DNA of 13,702 nt from an uncultured Micromonospora sp. Its GTDB lineage: Bacteria; Actinomycetota; Actinomycetes; Mycobacteriales; Micromonosporaceae. The stretch spans positions 1-13,702 of the forward strand of contig CALGAM010000193.1 in assembly GCA_937951935.1 (NCBI GenBank), given 5' to 3'. Shown piece by piece: positions 6,769 to 13,320 of the stretch. The position numbers and the translations under genes were made by a program. Every line of letters begins with the position of its first letter. Within the stretch, counting starts at the first letter, position 1. Below the pieces are notes generated by a model. The model was not told the origin of the DNA. It did no database searches and saw only the letters and a list, made by a program, of their open reading frames with translations.

Positions 6769-8087
6769 CCGACATGTCGCCCGCGGCTCCCGCACCGCCG
6801 ATGCCGAAACAGCCCTCGTCGCCACACCCGCCGTCGCTGAGCCGGCTGCCGTCACTGACCGGCCTGCGATGGGTCGCCGCGATGCTCGTCTTCGGGTTCC
6901 ACGTCGGGACCATGCAGCTCGTGGCGGAGCCGGACTACCGCCGGATCGTCGACTGGGTGTTCACGCTCGGGCTCTCCGGGGTGCAGTTCTTCTTCGTGCT
7001 CAGTGGGTTCGTTCTCGTCTGGTCGAGCCGCCCCACCGACACGAGGTGGGCGTTCTGGTGGCGCCGGATCGTGAAGATCTTCCCGAACCACCTGGTCACC
7101 TGGGCCGTCGTGATCGCCCTCATGCTCTACTGGGCCGACCCGGTCAATCTGGGGGCGGCCCTGGCCAACCTGTTCCTGGTGCAGGCCTGGCTCCCCCTCG
7201 ACGGCTACTTCTACAGCATCAACAACGTCAGCTGGTCGATCTCCTGCGAGATGGCCTTCTACTTCTGTCTGCCGTTCGCCCTGCCGCTGATCCGCCGGAT
7301 GCGGCCGTGGATGCTCTACGGCGTCGTGATCGGCATGCCGCTGCTCATCCTGGCGATGTGGCCGACCCAGCAGCTGCTCCCGGAGGACGTCCGCTGGTGG
7401 TTCACCCAGATCTTTCCCGTGGTGCGTTCCTTCGAGTTCTGGATGGGCGTGGCCGCCGCCGAACTGATGCTGCGGGGGAAGTGGCGCGGGCCGGGTCTGC
7501 TGCTCTCCGGCGGGATCTTCGTGCTGATCTGGGTGGCGTGCATGGAGTGGATCCGCGCCGAGCTCTGGACGACCGTGCTCGCCGCCGGCTACGTCCTGGT
7601 CATCACCGGTGCCGCCAGGGCCGACGTCGAGGGCCGGCGCTCACCGCTGCGGTCCCGGCCGATGATCTGGCTGGGCGAGGTCTCCTTCGCGTTCTACCTG
7701 GTCCACGTCTTCCTGATCAAGGCGGTGCTCCGCTTCGCGGGCCACACCGGCGGGTTCACCGGGTGGCGAGGTCCCGCCGCCGCGATCGGCTTCCTCCTGC
7801 TCAGCCTGCTCGCCGCCGCGGCACTGTTCCGGTTCGTCGAAACACCGGCGATGCGCGTACTCCGGTCACGGCGGCCCACCAACCCGATCCGGATGGTCGC
7901 CCGCCTGTGGCGGCGTCCACGCCAGCCGTCGGCCGGCGTGGGCGGGCACGACGCGGCCGGGAAGCCACAGCCGGGTGGCGCGACCCCCGCGGGCGCGACG
8001 GCACCGACGGCGGCCGCCGGGGCTGGCACCGAGCCGGCGATCCCTCGGCCACGCTCGTCCGTCGCCACCCGAAGGATCCACGCGTAG
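6765..8087 (+). CDS. acyltransferase 3 family membrane protein
   Basis: A 440-aa integral membrane acyltransferase of the acyltransferase-3 (OafA/MdmB-like) family. Such enzymes O-acylate cell-surface sugars or natural-product sugars. Signatures are LTGLRWVAAMLVFGFH with the conserved Arg35 and His46, and VQFFFVLSGFVLVWS (73-87). RRIVKIFPNHLV (100-111), NNVSWSISCEMAFYF with Glu162, and GEVSFAFYLVHVFLI (304-318) follow. About ten hydrophobic segments lie between residues 31 and 357. A Pro-rich cytosolic N-terminus of about 30 residues and a Pro/Ala/Gly-rich tail of about 70 residues flank the membrane core. The ATG at 6765 follows GGAGGA by five bases. No sugar or polyketide genes are nearby, so the substrate cannot be inferred. 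It stands alone, bounded by a divergent promoter and a downstream hairpin. Confidence 0.9.
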   Translation: MTDMSPAAPAPPMPKQPSSPHPPSLSRLPSLTGLRWVAAMLVFGFHVGTMQLVAEPDYRRIVDWVFTLGLSGVQFFFVLSGFVLVWSSRPTDTRWAFWWRRIVKIFPNHLVTWAVVIALMLYWADPVNLGAALANLFLVQAWLPLDGYFYSINNVSWSISCEMAFYFCLPFALPLIRRMRPWMLYGVVIGMPLLILAMWPTQQLLPEDVRWWFTQIFPVVRSFEFWMGVAAAELMLRGKWRGPGLLLSGGIFVLIWVACMEWIRAELWTTVLAAGYVLVITGAARADVEGRRSPLRSRPMIWLGEVSFAFYLVHVFLIKAVLRFAGHTGGFTGWRGPAAAIGFLLLSLLAAAALFRFVETPAMRVLRSRRPTNPIRMVARLWRRPRQPSAGVGGHDAAGKPQPGGATPAGATAPTAAAGAGTEPAIPRPRSSVATRRIHA

Positions 8088-8205
8088 CGGCGGCGGCCCG
8101 GCACCTGGGCGGGGCGGTGGGAACCGGCTTCCGCCACGACACGCACCGCCGCGCGCCGCGGGAGAGGAGAACAGGCACGGAGACAGGAATCCGGCAGCGG
8201 GAAGC

Positions 8206-8246
8206 CGGTGGGGAGGCGGAGGGGGCCGATCTCCGCCTCCCCACCG
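8206..8246. terminator. strong hairpin between convergent genes, likely bidirectional terminator
   Basis: A perfect 16-base stem, 8206-8221 pairing with 8231-8246, encloses a 9-base loop. It lies between the 3' ends of the acyltransferase (plus strand, ends 8087) and the SSB gene (minus strand, ends 8329). There is no T tract, which is usual for GC-rich actinomycete terminators. Symmetry and position suggest it serves both genes. Confidence 0.75.
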
Positions 8247-8328
8247 TGGTTGGTCGGCCGGAGGCGTGGCAGGGAGGCGAGCCGCCACGCCGCCCGGCCG
8301 ACCGGTCTGACCGGGTGACACCCACGGA

Positions 8329-9168
8329 TCAGGCCGGAACCGCGACCCGGTTCCGCCGTCCGCGGCCGCCCGTGGCCCGTCCGTCAGCCCGCCCGGCCTC
8401 GCCACCGTCACCGGCCCCGTCCCGACCGTTGCCGCGTGCGCCGTCGTCGGCAACGTCCGTCACACCGCCGTCGGGCCGACCGCGGTCACGGAACCCGCCG
8501 GGGATCGGCGCCTCGCCCACGGGCAGGCCGTCGCCGGGACGGCCGCCCTCCCCACCGTCGGCTCGGCCGTCGACCCCGGGTGAGGCGGTGAGTTCGTGGT
8601 CGGGGCCGCCGGGGGCCGGGTCGCGCGGCACGGGCAGCCCGCGACCCGCGTCGTACCGGGAGTCCTCCCCGCCGTCGTCCTCGTCGTGGAAGGGTCGGTC
8701 GTCGGGAAGCGCGGGCGCCTCGTCAGTCGACACCGACTCGGTCGCCTCACCGTGCACCCGGGATTCGGTCTCGGCGTCCGCCGGGGCGGAGGTGGACGGG
8801 GTCGGTCGGTTCCGGGCGAACCGCCCCCGTCCCCGCGACAGGTCGTGGCCGACCGCCACCGCCTCCACCTCGTACGTCGTGCGGTGGTTGCCCGCGTCGT
8901 CGGTCCAGTCCCGGGTGTACATCCGCCCCACGACGATGACCGGGTCTCCCACCATGACCGACGAGGCGACGCCCTCGGCGAGCCTGCGCCAGCAGGTGAC
9001 GCGAACCCGCAGGCTGTTGCCGTCGACCCAGCGCCCGCTCTCCCGGTCGAGGCGGCGAGCGGTCGAGGCCACCCTGAAGCTGGCCACGAGCGTCCCGGTC
9101 TGGGTGGTACGTCGCCATTCCGGCGCGGTCAGCACGTTGCCGACGATGGTGACGTTCGTGTCGAACAT
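8329..9168 (-). CDS. single-stranded DNA-binding protein with long disordered tail
   Basis: A 279-aa protein whose first 110 residues form a single SSB OB fold: MFDTNVTIVGNVLTAPEWRR, LVASFRVAST, NSLRVRVTCWRRLAEGVASS, GDPVIVVGRMYTRDWTDDAG and YEVEAVAVGHDL. SSB tetramers coat single-stranded DNA and recruit repair and replication partners. Residues from 111 on are low complexity, first Arg-rich, then rich in Asp, Gly, Pro and Arg. The C-terminus is basic and neutral (GRGRRNRVAVPA) and lacks the acidic DDDIPF-like tip used for partner binding. This resembles actinobacterial second SSBs (SsbB-like) rather than the housekeeping one. The ATG at 9168 is chosen because GGAGGGA lies just upstream and the fold begins there; an in-frame start 27 codons earlier adds no conserved sequence. 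It stands alone, with a 236-base upstream gap. Confidence 0.88.
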   Translation of the reverse strand: MFDTNVTIVGNVLTAPEWRRTTQTGTLVASFRVASTARRLDRESGRWVDGNSLRVRVTCWRRLAEGVASSVMVGDPVIVVGRMYTRDWTDDAGNHRTTYEVEAVAVGHDLSRGRGRFARNRPTPSTSAPADAETESRVHGEATESVSTDEAPALPDDRPFHDEDDGGEDSRYDAGRGLPVPRDPAPGGPDHELTASPGVDGRADGGEGGRPGDGLPVGEAPIPGGFRDRGRPDGGVTDVADDGARGNGRDGAGDGGEAGRADGRATGGRGRRNRVAVPA

Positions 9169-9404
9169 CGTCCCTCCACAGATCCCAGCGGTCACCGTCC
9201 CGAGCCGACTCGACCCACAGACTGGCGGCCGGGTCGGCGCCACCGCCATCGCCGGCGCCGGGACTGTGGACGACCCGACGCCCTGTGGAGAACGACCTGA
9301 TCACGGATCGGTGTGGTATGCGGACACGCCCGGTCGCGACCGCCGACGGACCACGACGGAGCAGGTCACGGCAGCCACGGCGGCTCGGCCAGCGGACCGG
9401 CGGG

Positions 9405-10051
9405 TCAGTCCACCGGGTGGCGCCCACCGGGGAGGTCCGACCGCCGCGCCGCCGGGCGCACCGGCCCCGTCCCGGGCCACTCCGGCGACACCCACCCGCC
9501 GGTGCCCCAGCCGTCCGCAGCGTCGAAGCCGGTCCCCGGCCGGTGCGTCGCCCAGCCGTCCTGCCAGATCAGCAGCTCCCGACCGAGCAGATTCCGACCG
9601 CCGGCGAAGAAGACCCGGTCCACCGCGCGACGGACCCTCGCCAGGCCCGGCCGTGAGCCCGTCCCGGTGAAGATCACGACGTCCCGGGCCGGTACCCCGA
9701 CCACCAGATCCCCCGGCACCGAACGGCGGAGGTCCGCCCAGACCTCGTCGGCGAGCAGGACGCTGGACTCGAGTCCGCCGAAGAAGAGCATGGGAGCCGG
9801 CGGCTGCCCGTCGACCCGCAGCCTCGGCAGCAGCCGGTGCAGGTTGTCCAGGGCCACCCGGCGCAGCATCCGCCGGCCGAGTTGCAGGCGGTCGAGGTCG
9901 TCCCAGGTGACGAACCGGCTGCCGTACGGCGGCCCGAACGAGTAGACGACGGCCAGGTCGGGGTGAAGCGGTCGAGCAGGTGCTCCGTGCCGTGGCGGGG
10001 GTCGTCGGCCGACACCAAGACGGGCAGGAACATCGTGCTCGTCAACCGCAC
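9405..10051 (-). pseudogene. DUF1444/YtpQ-like protein, apparently frameshifted
   Basis: Two frames together make one DUF1444-like protein. The first begins at the GTG at 10051 (or ATG at 10033) and reads MFLPVLVSADDPRHG then EHLLDRFTP. At the G4 run 9960-9963 the sense must move to another frame, which continues DLAVVYSFGPPYGSRFVTWD, ALDNLHRLLPRL, GDLVVGVPARDVVIFTG and VDRVFFAGGRNLLGRELLIW to the stop at 9405. The VPxxDVxI and FFAGG segments and the order of blocks match Bacillus subtilis YtpQ from memory. One extra C in the coding-strand run restores a continuous frame. The downstream frame has no start codon between its upstream stop and 9869, so two separate genes are unlikely. Function of the family is unknown. 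The cause may be a real mutation or a homopolymer sequencing error. An unconserved Pro/Gly/Arg tail closes it. Confidence 0.75.
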
Positions 10052-10145
10052 GCCTGGAAACCTAGTATGTGCAGGCCAGGACGTCACGCCCTCGGCCGGC
10101 CGATGGTCGACCAGCGGTAACCTGCTGTGCGCACCACCCTGCCAT

Positions 10146-10221
10146 GCGCCCGTAGCTCAGCGGATAGAGCAGCTGCCTTCTAAGCAGTTGGTCGCAGGTT
10201 CGAATCCTGCCGGGCGCGCCA
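10146..10221 (+). tRNA. tRNA-Arg (anticodon UCU)
   Basis: A complete 76-base cloverleaf with encoded CCA. Acceptor strands GCGCCCG (10146-10152) and CGGGCGC (10211-10217) pair fully. The D arm is GCTC/GAGC. The anticodon stem GCTGC/GCAGT closes the loop CTTCTAA, giving anticodon TCT, which reads AGA. The T arm is GCAGG-TTCGAAT-CCTGC. AGA is rare in such GC-rich genomes. The tRNA 3' end is a common integration site, and an integrase relic begins 82 bases downstream. Confidence 0.97.
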
Positions 10222-10266
10222 ACGGTCTCTGACCTGGGAAAATGTCCCGCAATAACCCTCTCGACC

Positions 10267-10292
10267 GATTGGTACACCGCTCAGAGATTGGT
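10267..10292 (+). repeat. 7-base direct repeats between tRNA-Arg and the integrase relic
   Basis: GATTGGT occurs at 10267-10273 and 10286-10292, a 19-base period, in an unusually AT-rich patch just before the integrase start. The position would suit arm-type integrase or excisionase binding sites, or a promoter region. The motif is short, so chance is possible. Confidence 0.3.
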
Positions 10293-10303
10293 TTACTGCG
10301 CAC

Positions 10304-10864
10304 GTGCCTGAAGCCTTCGATGCCCTCACTCGCTCGTTCGCGCGGTCACTCCGCGCACGCAACCTGGGTGAGAAGACGGTCAAGACCTACCTGTTCCCGT
10401 CGACGGCCTAGCCGCGTACGCCGCCGGCCGGGGCCTGCCCGACTGGACCGCTGTCCCCAGGGCCGTCCTCGAAGACCACCTCGCCGAGCTGGCCCACCCG
10501 CAAGCCCGGCGGCGTCAGCGTCGTGTACCGGTCGCTCCAGCAGTTCTTCAGGTGGGCCGAAGAAGAAGGCGAGATCGTACCGAGCCCGATGGCACGGATG
10601 CGCCCGCCGGTCGTCCCCGAGCCAGTCACGCCGGTGCTGCGGGAGGATCAGATCCGGCACTTGTTTCGGGCATGCGAGGGCACCGACTTCATGTCGCGGC
10701 GCGACATGGCGATCATCCGGCTGTTCCTCGACACCGGGATCCGTCTGGAGGAATGCGCCGGCATGCAGGTCGACGACCTCGACGTCGACTTGTGCGAGGC
10801 CACGGTCACCGGCAAGGGTAGGCGTACCCGTTCCGTCGCGTTCGGGCAAGCGGGTTGCGGGTGA
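10304..10864 (+). pseudogene. relic of a tyrosine recombinase/integrase
   Basis: Starting at GTG 10304 the frame reads EAFDALTRSFARSLRARN then LGEKTVKTYLF, the N-terminal SAM-like core-binding domain of an actinobacterial integrase of about 310 aa. At 10396-10398 one base is missing and the original frame hits TAG at 10409. The next frame continues DGLAAYAAGRGLPDW then VLEDHLAELAHP. At 10500-10502 a second shift restores the first frame, giving KPGGVSVVYRSLQQFFRWAE, PSPMARMRPPVVPEPVTPVL and MAIIRLFLDTGIRLEECAGM. The latter contains the first catalytic Arg. The conserved sequence ends at KGRRTRSVAFGQ and a TGA follows at 10862. The catalytic His-x-x-Arg and the Tyr nucleophile are gone, and no remnant of them is visible downstream. 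The gene is inactive by two independent criteria, so the element was probably integrated at tRNA-Arg and is now fixed. Confidence 0.88.
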
Positions 10865-11134
10865 GTGCGTTGAGGGTGGGCGTTCGGGACCCCAGCATGG
10901 TCGAGGCCGGCGCGGTGGATCTGACGGTGCAACGCTGCACGACCCCTCCCCCGGACGTGGCCGTAACGGATAGTGGCCTAGATCGCACAGGTTACAGCGG
11001 CATGAATGCCCTGTTCATGGCTCTACTGTGGATCGATCCGTGGTTACAGGTAGATCAGCCGGTCGGTCGTACTGGTGTTCGGAAAACTTATCCGGCGTAG
11101 CCGACAAGTCACCTTAGGGGGACGTACCACACGA

Positions 11135-11164
11135 AGGGCCGGCGGGGTGCAGCCCGCCGGCCCT
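11135..11164 (+). terminator. GC-rich hairpin upstream of the XRE gene
   Basis: A perfect 12-base stem (11135-11146 with 11153-11164, AGGGCCGGCGGG and its complement) encloses a 6-base loop. It lies 112 bases before the XRE start. It could terminate transcription from the integrase side, or, if the promoter lies further upstream, act in the XRE leader RNA. No T tract follows. Confidence 0.5.
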
Positions 11165-11232
11165 CAAGCGTCGCGACGTGTCCACCGTAGCAGCAACAGC
11201 ACCCAGCGGGTACGGTCGATCCACCGGCTGGT

Positions 11233-11270
11233 CTCGTGCAGGAGACCGGCTCCCAACCCTCGTGCAGGAG
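11233..11270 (+). repeat. 12-base direct repeat spanning the XRE ribosome-binding site
   Basis: CTCGTGCAGGAG occurs perfectly at 11233-11244 and 11259-11270. The second copy contains the GGAGG Shine-Dalgarno used by the XRE gene, with its ATG at 11277; the first copy carries an identical AGGAG. The 26-base period could mark two binding sites for the regulator itself, or a decoy ribosome-binding site. Confidence 0.5.
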
Positions 11271-11276
11271 GGCACC

Positions 11277-12488
11277 ATGGGTGACTACATCGGCCTACGC
11301 ATCGCCAGGTGGCGAGACATCGCCCGGATGACCCAACAAGAACTCGCCGACGCGGTCGAAATCAGCCGCGAGTACCTGTCGCGAATCGAAAACGGCCACA
11401 AGCCGGTAACGGACAGGAGACTCTTATACGCGTTCGCCACTGCTCTCGGGGTAAGCGTCACCGACCTCACCGGACAGCCAACCCCACCACGCACCCGAGA
11501 CGACCTCGCCATCTACTCTGCCGTCCCCGCGCTGCGCGGAGCCCTCGACGACGACCCCGAGTACACCTCGCCCATCACACCGACCGTCCTGGCCGCCGAG
11601 GTCGACCGCGCGATGGTGGCTCGGATGGCATGCGACTACCAGACCCTCGCCGCCCTGCTGCCCGCGCTGGTGATGGGCACCCGGCGGCTCGCCGGCGAGG
11701 GCGGCGACACTGGCCGAATCGGACTGGGGCTCTTCGTCCGCGCCGCCGTCACGAGCGCGCTCACGATCAAGCCGTTCGGTCACATCGACCTCTCGACGAG
11801 GTTGGCCGAGCGCGCCCAGCAGGCCGCCAGCCAGCTCGGTGACCCAGCCAGCCTCGCCGCCGCCGACTACGCCCTCGCCCAGACCGCGCTCGCCTCCGGC
11901 ACCCTCGGCGGCCGTCGCCGTAGCTTCGCCCTCGCTGCCGCAGCAGCCGACCGGATCGGCGACACCGGCGGCGACGAGGCGCTCTCCTGGTATGGGATGC
12001 TCCACCTCCAGGCGGCGCTATCCGCGGCCACGCTGGGCCGCTCCGATGACGCGGTCGCCCATCACACCGAGGCCGCGCAGGTCGCGGCCCGGGTCGGCGC
12101 GGACCCATGGCGGATGGAGGTGACCCCGGCCAACGTTGGTGTTTGGCGTGTCGCCATCGCGCTGGAGAACGGGGAGCCGGACCGGGCCCCGGAATACGCG
12201 AGGCGGGTCGACCGGGCCGCGCTGCGAACCCGTCAGAGACTGTCTCACCTGCACATCGCGTGCGGGCGTGGCTGGTACCAGGCCGGCCGGCCCGACAAGG
12301 CCATCCGACACTTCTTGCAGGCGGACGAGGTCGCCTCATCCGAGTTGCGCAGCCGCCCTGCTGTGCGGGAGATCGTCGGTCAGATGGTCCGCGACGCCCG
12401 GCGTCGGGGCGGCCCGGAATTGCGGGAGCTGGCAGTGCGGGTAGGGGTGGATCCGCTCGACCCAGACGTCAACGCCGGGCCGGTGTAG
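11277..12488 (+). CDS. XRE-family regulator with long helical (TPR-like) C-terminal domain
   Basis: A 403-aa protein. Residues 5-65 form a Cro/C1-type helix-turn-helix: LRIARWRDIARMTQQELADA, VEISREYLSRIENGHKPV and LLYAFATALGVSVTDLTG. The remaining 330 residues are helical with repeated alanine-rich pairs (ASLAAADYALAQTALASG, ALSWYGMLHLQAALSAATLG, HLHIACGRGWYQAGRPDKAI). This looks like a TPR-type superhelix, which in related actinomycete regulators is thought to bind a peptide or protein partner. The ATG at 11277 is preferred over an in-frame GTG/ATG further upstream because GGAGG precedes it and the HTH starts within ten residues. It is followed by a perfect palindrome and a cassette of three small genes on the same strand. 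It probably controls itself or the cassette, an inference from position. The specific regulon is unknown. Confidence 0.88.
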   Translation: MGDYIGLRIARWRDIARMTQQELADAVEISREYLSRIENGHKPVTDRRLLYAFATALGVSVTDLTGQPTPPRTRDDLAIYSAVPALRGALDDDPEYTSPITPTVLAAEVDRAMVARMACDYQTLAALLPALVMGTRRLAGEGGDTGRIGLGLFVRAAVTSALTIKPFGHIDLSTRLAERAQQAASQLGDPASLAAADYALAQTALASGTLGGRRRSFALAAAAADRIGDTGGDEALSWYGMLHLQAALSAATLGRSDDAVAHHTEAAQVAARVGADPWRMEVTPANVGVWRVAIALENGEPDRAPEYARRVDRAALRTRQRLSHLHIACGRGWYQAGRPDKAIRHFLQADEVASSELRSRPAVREIVGQMVRDARRRGGPELRELAVRVGVDPLDPDVNAGPV

Positions 12489-12511
12489 GCCCGGCACGAT
12501 CGGCAATCGCA

Positions 12512-12541
12512 AGTCGGTGTGACCGCACGGTCACACCGACT
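12512..12541 (+). terminator. perfect palindrome after the XRE gene: terminator or operator
   Basis: A 14-base arm (AGTCGGTGTGACCG, 12512-12525) is perfectly repeated in reverse complement at 12528-12541, separated by two bases. It starts 24 bases after the XRE stop. It can form a terminator hairpin without a T tract. The near-zero spacer also makes it a good dyad operator for a dimeric regulator, such as the XRE protein acting on the downstream cassette. Confidence 0.6.
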
Positions 12542-12564
12542 CTGTGTCTACGCCCGTACGGTCC

Positions 12565-12624
12565 GTGACAGGACGCGGACGCGACCCATCAGCACCCGAA
12601 CCTCAGCCGCGCGCGTCCTGTCAC
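12565..12624 (+). repeat. 13-base inverted repeat with a 34-base spacer
   Basis: GTGACAGGACGCG (12565-12577) and its exact reverse complement (12612-12624) flank 34 bases. In RNA this would form a long-armed stem. In DNA it could be a pair of protein-binding half sites. It lies between the palindrome at 12512 and the hairpin at 12627, all before the small-gene cassette. Confidence 0.5.
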
Positions 12625-12626
12625 CG

Positions 12627-12670
12627 GCCGGCCCGGGGCGACCCCTCACAGTCCACCGCCCCGGGCCGGC
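12627..12670 (+). promoter_or_regulatory. hairpin just before the small-gene ribosome-binding site
   Basis: A perfect 14-base stem (12627-12640 with 12657-12670, GCCGGCCCGGGGCG and its complement) encloses a 16-base loop. It ends nine bases before the GGAAGGGAG ribosome-binding site of the 52-aa gene. Its position suits an attenuator or a structure controlling translation initiation; a plain terminator is the alternative. Confidence 0.5.
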
Positions 12671-12691
12671 AATGCGCCGGAAGGGAGAGCA

Positions 12692-12850
12692 ATGGGACTG
12701 TGGTGGACACGACGTAGACGTGATGAAGCTGAGCGGGCCGCCCGCCAGGCCGACGCCACCGAGGCGGAAGCCGCCCGACAGCGGGTGCTGGATCTGGCCC
12801 GTCAGCAGAGCGAACACGAAGAGCACGACCAGGAGTCTGGCGGCCGATGA
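12692..12850 (+). CDS. 52-aa charged helical microprotein
   Basis: The ATG at 12692 follows GGAAGGGAG by a few bases. The product starts MGLWWTRRRRDEAERAARQA, continues as one long Ala/Glu/Arg/Gln helix (ATEAEAARQRVLDLARQQSE) and ends in a His/Glu/Asp-rich tail (HEEHDQESGGR). It looks like a single amphipathic or coiled-coil helix; the Trp pair plus four Arg at the N-terminus could bind membrane or nucleic acid. I do not recognise it. Its TGA overlaps the next ATG as ATGA, which argues that it is really translated and coupled to the following gene. Confidence 0.65.
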   Translation: MGLWWTRRRRDEAERAARQADATEAEAARQRVLDLARQQSEHEEHDQESGGR

Positions 12851-13017
12851 GGGAGCCCATCTGCGGGCCGTGCGCCCTCGCCGCCTGCGAAGATGAGCCG
12901 ATCTTCAGCCACGAATGCGTTGGCCGCTTGGACATCCTGCCGCTGGACGACTCTGATGGGCTGGTGACGACCTGGTGTGCATGCGAGTGCCAGGACGAGC
13001 GCGAGGCTGGCCAGTGA
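12847..13017 (+). CDS. 56-aa Cys-rich microprotein, possible zinc binder
   Basis: It starts at ATG 12847, overlapping the stop of the 52-aa gene, and its TGA overlaps the GTG start of the 98-aa gene. The product has seven cysteines in 56 residues (positions 6, 9, 14, 24, 44, 46, 48) and His22. CGPC near the N-terminus and TWCACECQDE near the C-terminus look like metal-ligand knuckles. The middle (GRLDILPLDDSDGLVTT) is acidic. There is no signal peptide, so a cytoplasmic zinc-ribbon-like or iron-sulfur fold is plausible. The family is not recognised. Its place between two overlapping genes supports genuine coding. Confidence 0.65.
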   Translation: MREPICGPCALAACEDEPIFSHECVGRLDILPLDDSDGLVTTWCACECQDEREAGQ

Positions 13018-13310
13018 CCTTCTTGACCCGCGTGCCTCGACCAGGCGACGTGCTCCGGGTGACCAGAGCCGCGTCCGTCCAGTTCAGCGGTGACCGGGCA
13101 CTCCGCTTCCGGGTCATCCGGGTACATGACTGGACCACGTACCGGAGCTGGGTGTGGCTCGACGGCTACGTGCTCGACCGGCATGGTGAGGCGGTGGACC
13201 GGCGGACGATCTACGTGCAGCCGGCAGGGCTGTGGCTGCTGGGGCCGCGGCAGGTGCCGGTACAGCGGCGGCCGGTCGGGGCCCGACGGCCGGCCGTGCG
13301 GCGCGCCTGA
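13014..13310 (+). CDS. 98-aa hypothetical beta-rich protein
   Basis: The GTG at 13014 forms a GTGA overlap with the previous stop. The product begins MTFLTRVPRPGDVLRVTR and continues with alternating hydrophobic strands (ALRFRVIRVHDW, SWVWLDGYVLD, RRTIYVQPAGLWLLG) and a basic Arg/Pro-rich C-terminus (RRPVGARRPAVRRA). The strand pattern with PGDVLRV suggests a small beta barrel, perhaps SH3-like, and the basic tail could contact nucleic acid. That is a reading of composition, not a family match. An in-frame ATG upstream at 12975 would overlap the Cys-rich gene by 43 bases and is less likely. It is the last gene of the cassette; two hairpins follow within 90 bases. Confidence 0.75.
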   Translation: MTFLTRVPRPGDVLRVTRAASVQFSGDRALRFRVIRVHDWTTYRSWVWLDGYVLDRHGEAVDRRTIYVQPAGLWLLGPRQVPVQRRPVGARRPAVRRA

Positions 13311-13320
13311 CGGGCGCGCG

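Larger units (their letters stand above)
10865..11276 (+). other. gene-poor stretch between integrase relic and XRE gene
   Basis: No convincing coding sequence is seen in these 412 bases. The nine bases GCGTTCGGG at the end of the relic (10838-10846) recur at 10880-10888, near where integrase homology is lost. GGTTACAG occurs at 10990-10997 and 11042-11049. The part from about 10960 to 11110 is less GC-rich than the chromosome to the left. A hairpin at 11135-11164 and the XRE leader fill the rest. It reads as eroded element DNA plus the regulator's promoter region. Confidence 0.5.

Noticed and set aside
10062..10383. Minus-strand frames containing GRIRTCDQLLRRQ and ARQDSNLRPTA
   Set aside because: These are familiar spurious translations antisense to or around tRNA genes; the tRNA-Arg explains the first directly.
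10855..11100. 81-aa plus-strand frame after the integrase relic, and a 60-aa minus-strand frame opposite it
   Set aside because: No ribosome-binding site, no recognisable sequence, and composition unlike a folded protein; treated as eroded DNA.
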